From Devosia soli (GTDB lineage Bacteria > Pseudomonadota > Alphaproteobacteria > Rhizobiales > Devosiaceae): a stretch of DNA of 64,000 nucleotides. Under the pieces are notes generated by a model, which worked only from the letters and a program-made list of their open reading frames with translations, searched no databases and had not been told where the DNA came from. Made by a program: the position numbers and the translations under genes. Numbering within the stretch: position 1 is the stretch's first letter; each line of letters opens with the position of its first letter. This document shows, piece by piece, positions 62,781-64,000 of this stretch. The stretch is taken from assembly GCF_000970455.1 (NCBI RefSeq), contig NZ_LAJG01000005.1, forward strand, positions 186,001 through 250,000, given 5' to 3'.

Positions 62781-62869
62781 TGCCGCTCCTCTTTCGGCTT
62801 TGCGGGATGGTCCGGCGGGAGTGCCGTCGGGCCGGGTGGTTTGGTGGCTCCCGCAAGACCCCCACCTAG

Positions 62870-62890
62870 CCTCCCCCTGGGAGGGGGAGG
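62870..62890. repeat. G/C hairpin, CCTCCCCC-tggga-GGGGGAGG
   Basis: Same 8-bp arms as the element at 1428-1448, with another loop. A second imperfect hairpin, CCCTCCCC / GGGGAAGG, follows at 62936-62957. Both lie in the 197-bp gap upstream of the permease gene. Confidence 0.6.
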
Positions 62891-62977
62891 GATGGCGGCA
62901 GTGGTTCGGGAGATGTCGAGTTAGGCTTCATGTGCCCCTCCCCATTCCAGGGGAAGGTTGGGTGGAAGTATTTCCGC

Positions 62978-64000
62978 TCACTCCCAAGCCAGATGGACCA
63001 CCTCCATGGTCTCGATCTGGCTGATGTCGACCGTTACACGGTCATCCGAGATTCGGAATGGGACGGCTTCATCCGCGACCAAAAGATTGACGGATTTCAG
63101 TTTTTTCCCCTTGGGGATTTCGAGCGTGGCGGTGAGCGGGCCGACGGGCCATGTGTCGCGCAGGGGGCCCTTCATCATCATGGGATTGGTGAGATTGAGG
63201 AGGCATAGCGCCCTGCCCTTCTCATCCTCGTGGAGGCCGACGTCGAAAACGCCTCGGCCTTCAACGGTGACTTCAGGCGTCTTGCCGAGCGCCCATTTGA
63301 CGGCGTTGGCGATGAGACGGCCCTGATCCTCGGCCATGTAGGTCCAGAACACCTCGCCGATGTTCCAGGGAATGTAGACGACGCGGCCGCCGGCTTCGGT
63401 TGTGCGGGCAGCGACACCGACGCCCTGGGGCGGCTGGCGGGGATAGACTTCTTCCATCGGCAGATCGGGGAAATCCGGGATCTTGAGGAATGGCGTTTCC
63501 AGTGAGGTGGTTGGTTCCACGGCTACGTCCTCGGTGCCGCCGATGATGCGCTGGGCTGTGCCGAAACCTGCATTGATCGGGTGGCTGCCGTTGAGTGCAA
63601 CGTAGGAATTGCGGACATTGGCGCGCGGGGCCGAGGTCATTTTCACGCCGAAGACATCGGCGAGACCGAAGTCAGCGCGGGCGGCGCCCTTTTCGTCGTA
63701 AAGCGAGGTCTGGTGCGCGGCGACGACAGAACCACCTTCGACGACGAAGTCACGCAGCGCCTGACACTGAGCATCGGAGAGATACGTGGCGTTGGCGAGG
63801 ATAACGAGCTTGTAGCGGCGCAACTCCTCGACCGTCATGATCTGGTCAGAGAGGAATTCGAAGGGCAGACGGGCTTCGACAAGGGCGTGGTAAAATCCCA
63901 TGTCGTTGAGTTCGGCGAGATGGCGTTTGTCGGGGTCCCAATGGCGGAGGGTGGTTGCCGGATCGATGATGGCGATCTCGGCCTTGGGCAGCATGGAGCC
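62978..64000 (-). CDS. Beta-galactosidase trimerisation-domain protein, C-terminal part
   Basis: At least 340 residues; the 5' end lies beyond base 64000. The visible part is a class-I glutamine-amidotransferase-like fold (GFYHALVEARLPFEFLSD, KLVILANATYLSD, FVVEGGSVVAAHQTSL, VVYIPWNIGEVFW), the trimerisation domain of GH42-type glycosidases, followed by a beta-rich tail. The N-terminal catalytic barrel, if present, is outside the window, so enzyme activity cannot be confirmed. Upstream of the importer and sugar enzymes, fitting glycoside use. Confidence 0.8.
   Translation of the reverse strand, partial: GSMLPKAEIAIIDPATTLRHWDPDKRHLAELNDMGFYHALVEARLPFEFLSDQIMTVEELRRYKLVILANATYLSDAQCQALRDFVVEGGSVVAAHQTSLYDEKGAARADFGLADVFGVKMTSAPRANVRNSYVALNGSHPINAGFGTAQRIIGGTEDVAVEPTTSLETPFLKIPDFPDLPMEEVYPRQPPQGVGVAARTTEAGGRVVYIPWNIGEVFWTYMAEDQGRLIANAVKWALGKTPEVTVEGRGVFDVGLHEDEKGRALCLLNLTNPMMMKGPLRDTWPVGPLTATLEIPKGKKLKSVNLLVADEAVPFRISDDRVTVDISQIETMEVVHLAWE

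Noticed and set aside
1..64000. CRISPR arrays, insertion sequences, restriction or anti-phage systems
   Set aside because: No regularly spaced repeats, transposase, nuclease or toxin-antitoxin genes were recognised on either strand.

Overview
This is GC-rich, gene-dense alphaproteobacterial DNA. The likely source is a free-living Hyphomicrobiales bacterium of the Devosia/Pelagibacterium kind. The evidence is the number of ABC importers, the paired Gfo/Idh oxidoreductases and sugar phosphate isomerase/epimerase (SPI) proteins, the frequent ATGA/GTGA overlaps, and GTG/TTG starts. The genus is inferred from gene content, not shown. No insertion sequence, phage gene, CRISPR array or rRNA gene was found.

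Layout. 1-9.2 kb: a minus-strand sugar cluster (Gfo/Idh oxidoreductases, two SPI enzymes, a CUT1 sugar ABC importer with a GtsA-like binding protein) facing a LacI regulator. Two near-identical operators overlap the predicted transporter promoter. A tRNA-Arg and a cytochrome b561 follow. 9.95-17.65 kb: a seven-gene plus-strand operon in which every stop overlaps the next start. It joins membrane-lipid or envelope genes (CDP-alcohol phosphatidyltransferase, sulfatase-fold membrane enzyme, flippase-like protein, GT4 glycosyltransferase) to an NMT1/ThiY-type ABC importer with a fused double permease. 17.66-28.7 kb: LrgAB, then a peptide-type ABC operon carrying an amidohydrolase, an AstE/AspA-family deacylase, a metal-free creatinase-like M24 hydrolase and a GntR regulator.

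28.9-39.6 kb: aldo/keto reductase and DUF885 protein, a TriABC-like RND pump with two adaptor lipoproteins and no outer-membrane channel, and an Lrp regulator divergent from an MdeB-like 2-oxoacid dehydrogenase E1. 39.8-47 kb: a second peptide-type ABC operon with a class V aminotransferase and an FCD-GntR regulator. 47-55.2 kb: housekeeping and small genes (DUF6894, diguanylate cyclase, HAD phosphatase, ArsR, TrhA/hemolysin III, DUF192, double cold-shock protein, glyoxalase I, M15-like lipoprotein), two tRNA-Glu genes, and an alpha/beta hydrolase. 55.3-64 kb: a second sugar-acid cluster on the minus strand (tartronate semialdehyde reductase, hydroxypyruvate isomerase, SPI, Gfo/Idh, peptide-type ABC importer, and a GH42-trimerisation-like protein cut by the window end).

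Taken together the window is mostly a nutrient-scavenging region: four or five separate importers, each beside its own catabolic enzymes and usually its own regulator. The parts least explained by known systems are the 9.95-17.65 kb operon and the M24/AstE-family operon at 18.8-28.7 kb.
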